NCBI GenBank assembly: GCA_022376925.1
Contig: JAIOJX010000004.1
Span: 176,481,501-176,545,500 of the forward strand
Direction of reading: 5' to 3'
Source of the DNA: Tragulus kanchil
Taxonomy: Eukaryota; Chordata; Mammalia; Artiodactyla; Tragulidae
DNA length: 64,000 nt
Made by a program: the position numbers and the translations under genes. Below, piece after piece: positions 22,173 to 34,530 of the stretch (position 1 is its first letter; each line of letters starts with the position of its first letter). The notes under the pieces were generated by a model that ran no database searches, was not told where the DNA came from, and was given only the letters and a program-made list of their open reading frames with translations.

Positions 22173-22246
22173 CTGGGCGAGTTGCTTTCCCACCCTGAGC
22201 CCCTCTAGAAAGAGGAATGGACTGGTTTAGAGTGGCTGAGCTTAGG

Positions 22247-24573
22247 CTCAAATCAATGTGAGCCTTGAGATGTCCAGCAGGCCTGGCCACTCATCCTGGT
22301 GACCATCACTTCACTGGCTGGGGGCATTGCCTCTCACCTCCCACCTCAATGCTCTGCGTGGACAAAGGTCTGAGTTGCCTCAAGCCCTCTTCCCACCAGG
22401 CTCTGCGTCCTGGCTGAGTTGGTTGTGACCAGTGGACATGATCAGTTCAGCCAGGCCCTGAGCGCCCTCTGCTGGCGCCACTCTGGGGGACTTGCCTCCA
22501 GGCCAGCCGGCAGGTGTCCCTGCCTCACCAGCCAGCAGTGTGGGTTCCCTCCCCAGGTCCCATAGGGAGGCTCTCTCCAAGACCAGCAGACTGCTGTGAC
22601 CATTTCCCCTCCACCTCTCTCCAGGCCCGAGAGAGACTGCTATGGTCAAGACTGGCCTCTGGGCTCTCCAAGGCCCTTGTGAGCTGGATCCTGCTTGCAC
22701 CTGTCTTTTCTTTCTTTCTTTCTATTTTTTTTGGGAGGCAGGACAGGCAGACCCAGAGGGGAGGGGCATATATGGGAAATATATGTTTTTGGGAAAGACT
22801 TCAAGGAAATGGAGGGTTAGAGCGGGTAAGAGGCTCAGGGGAGGAGCTCTTCAGAATTTGGAAGACCTGGAGGCCTCTGGGATGGAGTCAGCGCCGCGGG
22901 ACTGGCTCCCCACCCCCAGGGGGCTGGAGACAGCCCCTGCCCAGGGAGAGGCTGCCACTGGGGCCCCTCCAGGCGGGCATGCTGCCAGGTTCTCAGAGGT
23001 TGCCCACCCCCACCCGGGCGCACTTCCTCCTCCCCTCCCCCAGCCCCAGCGGATGCAGCAGTTCACACTCTGAATTTATTATTGTTCTCGCCCCGCGTCC
23101 CCCGCCCCTCTCCCTGGGAAGAGCCTGCAGGCTGGCAGATGGGCAGGAACCTGCTGTCTCCCTTGTGGGTGCCAGCATCACCCCTTATCTCCGCCCGGAC
23201 TCCCTGTGCTGGGGTCAGGCCACTCGGGGACTTGGCACTAGCCACGGCTGCTGAATCGCATGGCCTCGCACGGCCGGGGACCCGGCAGACTCCAGCTTAT
23301 CGCCCCTGCCCTCCAGGGACTGCGCCCTGGCCAGGGTGGAGGTCAGCAGGCGAGGGGGGGAACCCGGAGGGGGGCTCGAGGCAGAGGGCACCTGGGAGAG
23401 CTCAAATCAATGTGAGCCTTGAGATGTCCAGCAGGCCTGGCCACTCATCCTGGTGACCATCACTTCACTGGCTGGGGGCATTGCCTCTCACCTCCCACCT
23501 CAATGCTCTGCGTGGACAAAGGTCTGAGTTGCCTCAAGCCCTCTTCCCACCAGGCTCTGCGTCCTGGCTGAGTTGGTTGTGACCAGTGGACATGATCAGT
23601 TCAGCCAGGCCCTGAGCGCCCTCTGCTGGCGCCACTCTGGGGGACTTGCCTCCAGGCCAGCCGGCAGGTGTCCCTGCCTCACCAGCCAGCAGTGTGGGTT
23701 CCCTCCCCAGGTCCCATAGGGAGGCTCTCTCCAAGACCAGCAGACTGCTGTGACCATTTCCCCTCCACCTCTCTCCAGGCCCGAGAGAGACTGCTATGGT
23801 CAAGACTGGCCTCTGGGCTCTCCAAGGCCCTTGTGAGCTGGATCCTGCTTGCACCTGTCTTTTCTTTCTTTCTTTCTATTTTTTTTGGGAGGCAGGACAG
23901 GCAGACCCAGAGGGGAGGGGCATATATGGGAAATATATGTTTTTGGGAAAGACTTCAAGGAAATGGAGGGTTAGAGGGGGTAAGAGGCTCAGGGGAGGAG
24001 CTCTTCAGAATTTGGAAGACCTGGAGGCCTCTGGGATGGAGTCAGCGCCGCGGGACTGGCTCCCCACCCCCAGGGGGCTGGAGACAGCCCCTGCCCAGGG
24101 AGAGGCTGCCACTGGGGCCCCTCCAGGCGGGCATGCTGCCAGGTTCTCAGAGGTTGCCCACCCCCACCCGGGCGCACTTCCTCCTCCCCTCCCCCAGCCC
24201 CAGCGGATGCAGCAGTTCACACTCTGAATTTATTATTGTTCTCGCCCCGCGTCCCCCGCCCCTCTCCCTGGGAAGAGCCTGCAGGCTGGCAGATGGGCAG
24301 GAACCTGCTGTCTCCCTTGTGGGTGCCAGCATCACCCCTTATCTCCGCCCGGACTCCCTGTGCTGGGGTCAGGCCACTCGGGGACTTGGCACTAGCCACG
24401 GCTGCTGAATCGCATGGCCTCGCACGGCCGGGGACCCGGCAGACTCCAGCTTATCGCCCCTGCCCTCCAGGGACTGCGCCCTGGCCAGGGTGGAGGTCAG
24501 CAGGCGAGGGAGAGGAGTGGCCGTGGGAGAGGCACAAGCCCCGGGAGGGGGTGGCTCCGAGGCAGAGGGGCAC
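22247..24573. repeat. Tandem direct duplication D8 (22247-23400 / 23401-24573)
   Basis: Offset 1154. The interior is almost identical (one GAGCGGG versus GAGGGGG change). The last 50 bases of copy 1 (23352-23400) have lost about 30 bp relative to copy 2. The copies abut directly. Confidence 0.95.
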
Positions 24574-25652
24574 CTAGCAGCAGGGAGCCACCCCGTCAAG
24601 CCAATTCACACAATTACCCCATCACATCGTGGAGGAAACAGAGTCGGGATGAGCCAGCTGCTCTCGGTCAAGTGTCTGCGGCCCCAGAGGGTCCCTCCCC
24701 GGCCCCAGATGCCAGGGGAAAGACCCGCGTCGCTCCCTGCTGCACTCTCCTCTCAGCCTCTGGTCGGAACACAATTATTCTCCAGTCATTTCTCTCCCCA
24801 CGAGTTCCCAGACGGGAGGCTGCGGCTTGGCAGGTGTCTGCTGTTCTCTGCCTCTTAAACCAGACACAAGTCCCAGACACACACACACACTCCCGGGGGC
24901 CAGCAGCCTCAGCTTCCCCTGGGGGCCAGGCAGAGGCAGGCGGCGGGGCGGGATGGCCCCAGGATGGGCTCATCTGCTGTCACCTGCAACTGGACTGGGC
25001 TGGGCCAGCCCCAGGGGAGGCGCCCGCCTTCCCAGGACCCCACGTCGCACCTCTCTCCGCCCCCTCAGCACGGCCAGCCTCCCCGGGGCCCCGGGCCCCC
25101 AGCTGGAGCCCCTTACCTCTCCCTGGCAGCTGGGTCCCCCCACAGCCTCCTGCCGCCGGCCGGCCTCTCTCGGGCGCTTGGGAGCTGATGAGCAGGGATG
25201 ACTCGGAGAGATGTGCTGTGTGTCTGCCTCCGTGTGTGCGTGTATGCGTGTGCGTGTGTGTGTGTGTGTGTGAGCATGCGGCACCTCAGGCCCCTCACTC
25301 ACTCACACACGCCTTCCTCCTGACGTCAGGGAGAGCAGGAGGGAGGGACTGGGATGGGAGTTTGTACTCCCTGCTTAAAGGGACACGGGGCCCCTGAGTC
25401 AGACACGGGCGGTGCGAGAGAGCTGGCCGCGTCTCTCGGGGCCCCGTAGCTTCTTTTTCGGGAAAGTGGCTTTTATGGCCGGGCCAGGGTATAATCTGCC
25501 CTGCCAGGTGGGAGTAGCTGCTGAGGAATGCGGGGGGGAGAGCTGGGACAGCCTGCATTCCTGGCAGTTAGACAGCAAGTGGGGTGTGTGTGTGTGTGTG
25601 TATGTGCTGCCTGCCGGGAGGCCCTGGGGTGAGGATGAGACTGGGAGAGTGG
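24574..25652. promoter_or_regulatory. CSDC2: Possible CSDC2 upstream promoter region
   Basis: GC-rich unique block. On the CSDC2 strand it has a TATA-like CATAAAAG (complement of 25470-25477), then GC-rich sequence where a start site would fall near 25440, then a palindromic CRE TGACGTCA at 25321-25328. The CSDC2 coding exon 1 needs an upstream noncoding exon, and the distance is reasonable for the gene. No transcript evidence is available from sequence, so this is only a candidate. Contains TG/CA microsatellites near 24877, 25254-25272 and 25584-25600. Confidence 0.3.
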
Positions 25653-27826
25653 GGACCACAGCAGGGTCCCAGGAACTCTCAAACCTCCCTCTCCTCTTTG
25701 TCCCCTCAGCAGAGCCTCCCCTGCCCTCCCCGGGTCCATCCCTCCCTGGGTTCTGAATCAGATGGTGTTGGAGTGAACCCACGTGGGCAAGTCTGCTCAC
25801 AGGAATCCGTGTCTTCCTCCGACTGGCCCACGGCAGGCCCCGAGCTATTTCTATGGACTGAACTGAATCGAGGAGGGCCCTATAGGAGTGAAGGTGGCTT
25901 CACGCGCATGCGCGCACACACGTGTGAGCCAGGGAAGCTCTCCAGAGGCTCTGGGTGTGAGTCTCAGCCACAAGCCCTTCCAAGCTGGGTGACCTTGGGA
26001 GAGTCTCGACTCTTGTAGAGCAGAAAGCTCTGTAAAGCAGAGAGGCTCCAGGGCAGCCAGTGTACATGCTCCAGCCTGGCAGGAGGACGAACCCCTCCAG
26101 ACTGGCTCCTGATCCCTCTTCCCATCCCTTCTGAGCCTCTGCTTGGATCAAAGGAAGTCTGTCCTTCACATACCTTTAGTACTGCTGACGCAGCCTGGCA
26201 GTTTCACAAGAAGCCTTATTAAAATAAAAAGGAGCAGGAAGACCGTCAGGAAAGATACAACCACCTAATAAGAATGGCTAATAAGAGGCATTGAGGGCCG
26301 CCCCATGGGTGGGGTGCATGTATGAGGGAGTGAGCAAATGATGTGGTCAGAACTGCAGGACAAGATCTTCTCTGGCACAAGGGCAGTGACTTTTCAAAAA
26401 TATTTTTAAAATATCTTTTAATTTAGTTGTGCTGGGTCTTAGCTTTGGCATGTGGGATCTAGTTCCCCAAACAGGGATCAGACTCAGGCCCTCTGAGTTG
26501 GGAGCACTGAGTCCCAGCTACTGGACTGCTCAGGAAGTCCCAAGGGCAGTACTTGAATTAAAGAAGCTCTGAGTTGGTAGAGTTCCGGCCTTGGGTCTGG
26601 GTAGCTGGCTGGTGGATCTCAGGCCAGCAAAGAGGACCTTCCTGGTGTGAAGATTTTTAAAACTTTTTGGCCTCTTTTTATTTTATTGGTTACTTATTGA
26701 TTTATTTTCATCCATCTTTATTCTTTGACCTGTGGCCTCCATGGACCACAGCAGGGTCCCAGGAACTCTCAAACCTCCCTCTCCTCTTTGTCCCCTCAGC
26801 AGAGCCTCCCTGCCCTCCCGGGTCCATCCCTCCCTGGGTTCTGAATCAGATGGTGTTGGAGTGAACCCACGTGGGCAAGTCTGCTCACAGGAATCCGTGT
26901 CTTCCTCCGACTGGCCCACGGCAGGCCCCGAGTTATTTCTATGGACTGAACTGAATCGAGGAGGGCCCTATAGGAGTGAAGGTGGCTTCACGCGCATGCG
27001 CGCACACACGTGTGAGCCAGGGAAGCTCTCCAGAGGCTCTGGGTGTGAGTCTCAGCCACAAGCCCTTCCAAGCTGGGTGACCTTGGGAGAGTCTCGACTC
27101 TTGTAGAGCAGAAAGCTCTGTAAAGCAGAGAGGCTCCAGGGCAGCCAGTGTACATGCTCCAGCCTGGCAGGAGGACGAACCCCTCCAGACTGGCTCCTGA
27201 TCCCTCTTCCCATCCCTTCTGAGCCTCTGCTTGGATCAAAGGAAGTCTGTCCTTCACATACCTTTAGTACTGCTGACGCAGCCTGGCAGTTTCACAAGAA
27301 GCCTTATTAAAATAAAAAGGAGCAGGAAGACCGTCAGGAAAGATACAACCACCTAATAAGAATGGCTAATAAGAGGCATTGAGGGCCGCCCCATGGGTGG
27401 GGTGCATGTATGAGGGAGTGAGCAAATGATGTGGTCAGAACTGCAGGACAAGATCTTCTCTGGCACAAGGGCAGTGACTTTTCAAAAATATTTTTAAAAT
27501 ATCTTTTAATTTAGTTGTGCTGGGTCTTAGCTTTGGCATGTGGGATCTAGTTCCCCAAACAGGGATCAGACTCAGGCCCTCTGAGTTGGGAGCACTGAGT
27601 CCCAGCTACTGGACTGCTCAGGAAGTCCCAAGGGCAGTACTTGAATTAAAGAAGCTCTGAGTTGGTAGAGTTCCGGCCTTGGGTCTGGGTAGCTGGCTGG
27701 TGGATCTCAGGCCAGCAAAGAGGACCTTCCTGGTGTGAAGATTTTTAAAACTTTTTGGCCTCTTTTTATTTTATTGGTTACTTATTGATTTATTTTCATC
27801 CATCTTTATTCTTTGACCTGTGTGGG
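25653..27826. repeat. Tandem direct duplication D9 (25653-26742 / 26743-27826)
   Basis: Offset 1090. The first 80 bases of copy 2 show homopolymer losses (GCCTCCCTGCCCTCCCGGG versus CCTCCCCTGCCCTCCCCGGG). Copy 1 ends inside a SINE (26653-26738) that is complete only in copy 2. Confidence 0.95.
26394..26543 (-). mobile_element. tRNA-derived SINE
   Basis: Reverse-oriented, core AGTTCCCCAAACAGGGATCA, ending in CAGGAAGTCC. A copy lies at about 27482-27631 in D9. Confidence 0.7.
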
Positions 27827-28019
27827 CCTCCCATGGCAATGGCCTCTCTGGCTGCAGAGCACTAGCTCCAGGCGCATGCGCTCCAGAGCGCTGGCTCGTA
27901 ATTGGACACACCGGTCCAGCCACTCTGCAGCACGTGGGGTCTCCCTAGGCCAGGAATCGAACTGGTGCCCCTTGCACTGCAAGGCGGACTCTTTACCCAC
28001 TGGACCACCAGGGAAGCCC
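27741..28019 (-). mobile_element. tRNA-derived SINE, long-bodied type
   Basis: Reverse-oriented full element with the body motif CAGGCGCATGCGCTCCAGAG and head complement CCACTGGACCACCAGGGAAG. It is the same family as 6119, 6413, 15637, 33928 and 45316. Confidence 0.85.
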
Positions 28020-28750
28020 TGGTGTGGTGACATTTAAGCTGAGCCCTGAGTGACAAGAAGCAGCCAGGCTTGCTGAGAACTGCGGGAAGAGCGGGCAGTT
28101 TGTCAAAGACCCTCAGGTGGGTGAGTGTTGGCATGCCAGAGGACCGAGAAGGAGGTTGGTGTGGCCACAGCGGGTGAGGGAGGGGAGAGGTAGGCCAGGA
28201 GCCTGGAGGCTGGGAGGCAGGACCTCAAAGGCCAGTTCTCAGGAGGCTGAGGCTCCTGTGACTTGGGCAGTTGTGGCTGAGGCCAGGTCCAGCCTCCGTT
28301 CTCTGCAGCCGTCCCCGCCCTGCTGGCTGGCAAGCGTGTACCGCGGCTGCCAGGCAGCCAGGAGCCATGAATGAAGGAGGCTGGGCTGAGGTTTGAAGTA
28401 GTGTTATGATTTTCTCGACAAAGAGGAGAGGGCACAGCTGTTCATTCAGGAAATGAGCAGCCCGTGGCACCACCCACCCACCCACCAGCAGCTGAGCAAC
28501 AAAGAAATCATGTGCTTAGATCCGACGGCTCTGCCACACAGGCTATTTCTGTGAACAACCAAGAATTCCAAAGCTCAGCTCCTAGAAATCCTCCCTCCCC
28601 TAGAGAGGCTCTAGAGGTGGGTCAGGATAGAGAAGTCCCTTAATCCTCTTGAGTCCAACTGAACTATAATCCCCATTTTGTTATTGACCACCTGCCCACC
28701 CCTAGGGGCCCGGCCTGGGCTTAGTGGCCTTGAATCCACAAACCCTTTAA
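28020..28750. other. Intergenic DNA, old repeat remnants
   Basis: 28022-28230 resembles an old mammalian interspersed repeat also seen near 32460-33010 and 42160-42560 (GGAGGTTGGTGTGGCCA). Otherwise unassigned. Confidence 0.4.
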
Positions 28751-28752
28751 GG

Positions 28753-31035
28753 TACAGACACTCCTAAGGTGTTGATGCCGCTTGACAGCTGCTGTAACTT
28801 AGGCACAGAGAAGTTAAGAGACTTACCTTGCGCCACAGCTGGTAATGGATTTGGAATTAAAGCCCAGAAATTCTGACTTCATTACATTCTTGTTCTTCCT
28901 GCTACAGTTCCCTGGACGCCCATCTCCTCTGCTGTGGGACTTATCTCTAGCCTGTATTAACCATTTTAATTTATTTTTTTAAAATGTCACTGGCTTGTGG
29001 CAGTCCTCCATCAGCATCCTATTTATTTGTTTCCTTCTTAATTAGGTAATTAATTAATTTGGCTGAGCTCTTATTTGCTGGCGCATGGGCTCAGTAGTCG
29101 CTGTGTGTGGGCTCAGTTGCCCCAGGCATGTGGGATCTTATTTCCCCAACCAGGGATCAAAACTGCCTGTCCCGCATTGGAAAGTGGGTTCCTTTTTTGT
29201 TGTTGTTGTTAACTTTTACGTATTTATTTTATTTCTATCTATCCTGGTCCTTGTTGCCGCGTGGGCTTTTCTAGAGCTGCAATGAGAGTAGGCGCTACTC
29301 TCTGGTTGCAGCGCAGGGGTTTCTCACAGTAGTGACCTCTTTTGCTGGGGAGCACAGGCACTAAGGTGCATGGGCTTCCGCAGCTGCGGCTCATGGGTCC
29401 TAGAGCACAGGCTCGATAGTTGTGGCTCACAGGCTTAGTAGCACTGAGGCATGTGGGATCTTCCCAGATCAGGGATCGAACCTACGTCTCCTGCAGCAAC
29501 AAGCAGATTCTTTACCACTGAACCACCAGGGAAGCCCTGGAAGGTGGATTCTCAACCCCCAGACCCCCAAGGGAGTCCCTGTACTAACGATTTTACCCAG
29601 TAAATCAGAGAGGTCCTTCCTCCTCTCTGATTATGCCTCAGTCATTTTCTCTAATTCCACCCCTGCTCGTCTGCAGAGAAGGGTTTTTTTTTTGGCAGCT
29701 CTGACCCCATCATTTTTTCATTCACTCATTCATTCGACAAATATTTAGGGATTACTTACCCTGCCAGATGATCCAGGTTGGACGGCTGCAGTGAATGTGA
29801 AGGATATGGGCCTTGAGCTGAAGCTTGTGTCTCTTCTAGGAAGAGACGGTGCACAAACGAATAAAAGTCTAATCACAAGTTATGAAGACGACAAAATACA
29901 GACACTCCTAAGTGTTGTGCTTACACTGCTAACTTAGGCACAGAGAAGTTAAGAGACTTACCTTGCGCCACAGCTGGTAATGGATTTGGAATTAAAGCCC
30001 AGAAATTCTGACTTCATTACATTCTTGTTCTTCCTGCTACAGTTCCCTGGACGCCCATCTCCTCTGCTGTGGGACTTATCTCTAGCCTGTATTAACCATT
30101 TTAATTTATTTTTTAAATGTCACTGGCTTGTGGCAGTCCTCCATCAGCATCCTATTTATTTGTTTCCTTCTTAATTAGGTAATTAATTAATTTGGCTGAG
30201 CTCTTATTTGCTGGCGCATGGGCTCAGTAGTCGCTGTGTGTGGGCTCAGTTGCCCCAGGCATGTGGGATCTTATTTCCCCAACCAGGGATCAAAACTGCC
30301 TGTCCCGCATTGGAAAGTGGGTTCCTTTTTTGTTGTTGTTGTTAACTTTTACGTATTTATTTTATTTCTATCTATCCTGGTCCTTGTTGCCGCGTGGGCT
30401 TTTCTAGAGCTGCAATGAGAGTAGGCGCTACTCTCTGGTTGCAGCGCAGGGGTTTCTCACAGTAGTGACCTCTTTTGCTGGGGAGCACAGGCCCCTAAGG
30501 TGCATGGGCTTCCGCAGCTGCGGCTCATGGGTCCTAGAGCACAGGCTCGATAGTTGTGGCTCACAGGCTTAGTAGCACTGAGGCATGTGGGATCTTCCCA
30601 GATCAGGGATCGAACCTACGTCTCCTGCAGCAACAAGCAGATTCTTTACCACTGAACCACCAGGGAAGCCCTGGAAGGTGGATTCTCAACCCCCAGACCC
30701 CCAAGGGAGTCCCTGTACTAACGATTTTACCCAGTAAATCAGAGAGGTCCTTCCTCCTCTCTGATTATGCCTCAGTCATTTTCTCTAATTCCACCCCTGC
30801 TCGTCTGCAGAGAAGGGTTTTTTTTTGGCAGCTCTGACCCCATCATTTTTTCATTCACTCATTCATTCGACAAATATTTAGGGATTACTTACTACGTGCC
30901 AGATGATCCAGGTTGGACGGCTGCAGTGAATGTGAAGGATATGGGCCTTGAGCTGACGAAGCTTGTGTCTCTTCTAGGAAGAGACGGTGCACAAACGAAT
31001 AAAAGTCTAATCACAAGTTATGAAGACGACAAACA
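28753..31035. repeat. Tandem direct duplication D10 (28753-29896 / 29897-31035)
   Basis: Offset 1144 at the edge, then 1135 and 1133. The left 35 bases of copy 2 have several deletions, and the right 150 bases of copy 1 have others (GAGCTGAAGC versus GAGCTGACGAAGC). The interior is almost identical. Confidence 0.95.
29050..29580 (-). mobile_element. SINE nested inside a SINE
   Basis: An outer reverse tRNA-SINE (29050-29190 and 29540-29580) is interrupted by an inner reverse SINE of about 350 bp. The flanks GGAAAGTGGGTTC and GGAAGGTGGATTC are the target duplication. The inner element ends ACCACCAGGGAAGCCC and the outer one AAGGGAGTCCC. D10 repeats the whole structure at about 30185-30713. Confidence 0.75.
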
Positions 31036-33035
31036 AGCAGGGTGAGACGAAGGAGGGGAACAGGGCCAAGTCAACCGACGGAAAGAGACGCCCGAGAGGG
31101 AAGGGGCCTTGTGCGCTGAACCCAAGGGGTGAGAAAGAGCCAGCCTTGTCAACAACAGGGAAGAGTGTTTCCCAAACAGAGAACAGTACAGATGAACTCC
31201 TAGAGGCAGGAAGGAACTCTGCGGGACTTCCTTGGTGGCCCAGGGGTTAAGATTCCAAGCTTCCAATGCAGGAGATGGAACTTTGATCCCTGGTTGGAGA
31301 AGTTCCTCGTGCCTTGCTAGGCAGCCAAGAAAGAGCTCCACGTGTTCAAGGAGCTTAAGGTCACCAAGGTGGCTGGAGAACGGAAGGGCAGAGGAGCGGA
31401 GTGGAAAGAATGGAAGGGCAGAGGCCGTGTTGTGCAGGGTCTGGAGGAGGGGGCTGGCAGGAGGCCTGCCCCTCACCTGAAAGGAGCTGGTGTCGCTGGC
31501 AGCCCCGTCTAGCATAATGGTCAGGGCGGGCAGGAGGACAGGGGTACAGAAGGCTCCCTTGGCCTTGCCAGTGGCTGGAGCCTGCCCTTAGGGCTGTGGG
31601 TGAGGGTCTCCTCGGGGTGCAGCCGCCTGGATCCTCTCCAGTCACTAGGAGGCGCTCTCGGATGGGTGCGCCTCGCTGCACCCTTAGCCGAGGATCTGGG
31701 GCTGGAGCAGCCAGGTTGAGCCCAGCAATCCCAGGCTGGGGTGGCCGTGCAGCAGGCCTCTGCGAGCCGTCTGACCACAGGCGCTCACCCCTGCACACCC
31801 TGGGCCATGGGCCTCCAGCATCCTCAGCCCTGAGCGCTCACCTCGACTCTCCCCTTCCGCACGAGGCCGTCCCTGACCGCCGTGCCCAGAGGGGCAGTCC
31901 CCACTCACTCACCGTCAAGTCATGCTTATGACCTTTCTCAGGAGCAGTGCCTGAGATGCCCAGCATCTGTTTGTTTCCCTGTTTCCTGCGGGTCCCCCTT
32001 GCTGGAGCGGGAGTCCCTGGAGCAGGGCCTCAGGCACAGCAATCCTAGCAAACATCTACTGACTTTCCATCCTTTGCTTTTTGGCTCAAGCCAGAACAGA
32101 GAGTAACATCCTGGGAAGCGGTGTTTAGGTCCCTTCTAGGACCACCATTCCCAGTGTCCCCCAGCTGTGCCTTTGCCTCCAGGGGTTGAGGGGGAACGGG
32201 GGTGTCATTTCTGGGCTTTCCAGGCACAGGCTTTCCTGTTCCCACAGCCTCCATGCCTTGAGAACCTGCAGAAAGTCCTCCGAGGGCTCAGAATAAGACA
32301 AGCCAGAGAGCTGGTTAGTTTCTAATTGTATAGTTGAAATGTTTTTCTCTTTGCTTTGAGTGCTAGAAAGCTTGGATCCAAAGTCTTCGTTTGTCAACAG
32401 CAAATTTATTTACAGGACCATGTTATCTCCAGGCTAATGTTGTCTTTGGGTCGTTTGATTCAATCATCCAATTAATATTTGTCCTGGGCTCCCTGGGCAC
32501 TTTTCTCGAGGCTGAAGTGGGGCGTCAACAGTGAACCAAACAGACATAGATCCCTGTCTTGGAGGCCCTTAAAGTCAGGAAGAAGGAGAGAGGCAGTAAA
32601 GGAGTCTAACAAATAACAAGTCACAGGTCAGGAAACAATAAATGCTGTAGAAAGCTACTAAGCAGGGAGGCGAGGGATGGGGTTGAGTGTAGTGCTGGGC
32701 TGTTTGCCATTTAAAGTGGGAGGGGCTGTGGCAGAGAAAACATCACTGAAATGACCTTAAGGCAAGGGCCTAGAGGAGGTGAGGGATGAAGACACGGGCG
32801 AGTTGAGGGGGAGAATGTTCTAGGGACAGGAAACCGTATTGAGCAAAGGCCGTGAGTGGGGAGAATGCCCAGAGTGTCAGTAAAGCCACTAGGCAGAGGA
32901 ATGGGGGCCTGCGGTCAGAGGGATCATGCGCCCTTCAGGGAGGCCATCCCAAGGACGGGTTCTTCCACCCAGTGAGATGGAGCCTTGCCAGGTCGGGAGA
33001 GGAGGACTGAGAATTTCTGAGTGACATTTGATTTA
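31036..33035. other. Intergenic DNA
   Basis: Unique sequence with a decayed + strand tRNA-SINE at about 31224-31330 and an old interspersed repeat at 32460-33010. No exon recognised. Confidence 0.4.
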
Positions 33036-33224
33036 TTTTTTTAAATTAAAATACTTATGTATTTGGCTGTGCCAGGTCTTAGTTGTGGCATGTGGGACCT
33101 TTCGCTGCGCCATGCAAATCTTAGTTGACGCATGTGAGATATAGTTCCCTCGGCAGGGATCAAACCTGGGCCGCCTGTATTGGGAGAGAGGCATCTTAGC
33201 CATCAGACCACCAGGGAAGTCCCG
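33036..33224 (-). mobile_element. tRNA-derived SINE
   Basis: Reverse-oriented: ATGTATTTGGCTGTGCCAGG, TAGTTCCCTCGGCAGGGATC, ending GACCACCAGGGAAGTCC. Confidence 0.8.
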
Positions 33225-33825
33225 GATGAGCTCCCTTGAGAGGCTGGGAAGTCCAGTAGTCTGGGGGAGCGAGATGACTGGACACCATTTTGGCCCTGGT
33301 AAAGCCCGAGTCACCAAACACGGATGGGAGCAATCAGGGACAGAGACTGCCACCAGGGAGACCTGAGGCTGCTCCTGTTTGGAGGTGAGGCGGGGAGCCT
33401 GAGAGGTGGGAGGAGAGGGGGAGGGAGTGACTGGCTGAAATAAATGCCGCCCTTGAGGACTGAGAATTGCACGGGATTTGCCGATGTGGAGGCCACCGTG
33501 GACCGTGAGAAAGCAGCATGGGTTGAGAGGCAGGGCCGGGAACCTGACCGGAACAGGTGCAAGACGGAAGAGAAGAGAGGGTTTGGCAACAGAAAATGTA
33601 GATGGCTTCTTAAGGCGATTTTGCCAGAAAAGGGAGCAGAAAATGGGGCAGTAGCTGGAGGGAAAGAGGGCCGGCATTTTTTTTTTAACGGGGAACAAAA
33701 GTTAATTGCTTTTTTAATTTAAATTTTATTTAGTTTTGAATCTGAACAGGTAATATGTTCCCATGATACACAGTATAATAAGGTTAAAACAGTCACCGTA
33801 CATTATGCACAAGAATACAAAACCA
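33225..33825. other. Intergenic DNA, nothing recognised
   Basis: Unique sequence ending in an A/T-rich tract (33678-33740). An open frame of 221 codons on the minus strand crosses this and the SINE, so I do not call a gene. Confidence 0.4.
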
Positions 33826-34345
33826 CGTTATTCACTCAGTCGTGCCCGACTCTTGGCAGCCACATGTACCGTAGCCTGTAGGCTCCTCTGTCTATGGGAT
33901 TCTCCAGGCAAGAATATTGGAGTGGGGCTTCCCCTGGTGGTCCAGTGGGTAAGGACACCACCTTGCAGTGCAAGGGGCGCTGGTTCGATCCTTGGCCTGG
34001 GAAGATCCCACGTGCCGCGGAGCGGCTGGACTGATGTGTCCAATTACGAGCTGGAGCTCTGGGGCGCATGCGCCCAGAGCTGGCGCTCTGCGACAACAGA
34101 GGCCACCGCGATGGGAGGCCCACAGGAGCCAAAGAACAAAGACGGATGAAAACAGATAAATGAAAGACCAATGGAAGTGGTCCACCCGTCCCCCTCCCTC
34201 CCCACCCCACAAAAGATAAATAAATAAAAAATTTTTTTTTTTTGCTGGAGTGGGTAGCCATTCCCTTCTCCGGGGGATCTTTCTGACCCAGGGATCGAAC
34301 CCGGGTCTCCTGCATTGCAGAAAGAGTCTTTGCTGCCTGAGCCGC
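33826..34345 (-). mobile_element. Bov-A SINE split by a long-bodied tRNA-SINE
   Basis: The Bov-A left part (33826-33926, GGGATTCTCCAGGCAAGAAT) stops at ATTGGAGTGG. A + strand tRNA-SINE fills 33928 to about 34238. Bov-A then resumes at GCTGGAGTGGGTAGCCATTC (34243) to 34345. The repeated GGAGTGG is the target duplication. Confidence 0.8.
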
Positions 34346-34530
34346 CAAGCTTCCAAGGACAGTGGAGGAGACCTGGGTTTGATCTGTGGGGCGGGAAGAT
34401 TTCCTGAAGAGGGGAATAACTACCCACTCCACCATTCTTGCCTGGAGAATTCCATGGACAGAGGAGCCCGGAGGGCTACACTCCATGGGTTCACAAAGAG
34501 TCGGACACCACTGAGCGACTCTAACACAAA
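34346..34530 (+). mobile_element. Bov-A-type SINE, opposite orientation
   Basis: Contains CACCATTCTTGCCTGGAGAA, CCATGGACAGAGGAGCC and AGAGTCGGACACCACTGAGC, the 3' part of the Bov-A/BovB unit. It is inverted relative to the preceding element. Confidence 0.8.

Noticed and set aside
22514..24408. Twin 246-codon open frames
   Set aside because: They are the two D8 copies of the same noncoding GC-rich stretch; duplication alone is not evidence of coding.
24414..25397. Open frame of 327 codons on the + strand
   Set aside because: Low-complexity, Pro/Ser/Arg-rich translation caused by GC-rich DNA, crosses a duplication edge, no splice structure or family resemblance.
20803..25600. CRISPR-like or regulatory repeat array from TG/CA runs
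   Set aside because: Simple microsatellites; no spacer structure, and a vertebrate genome.
33033..33698. 221-codon minus-strand open frame
   Set aside because: Runs through a SINE and unique DNA, with no family resemblance.
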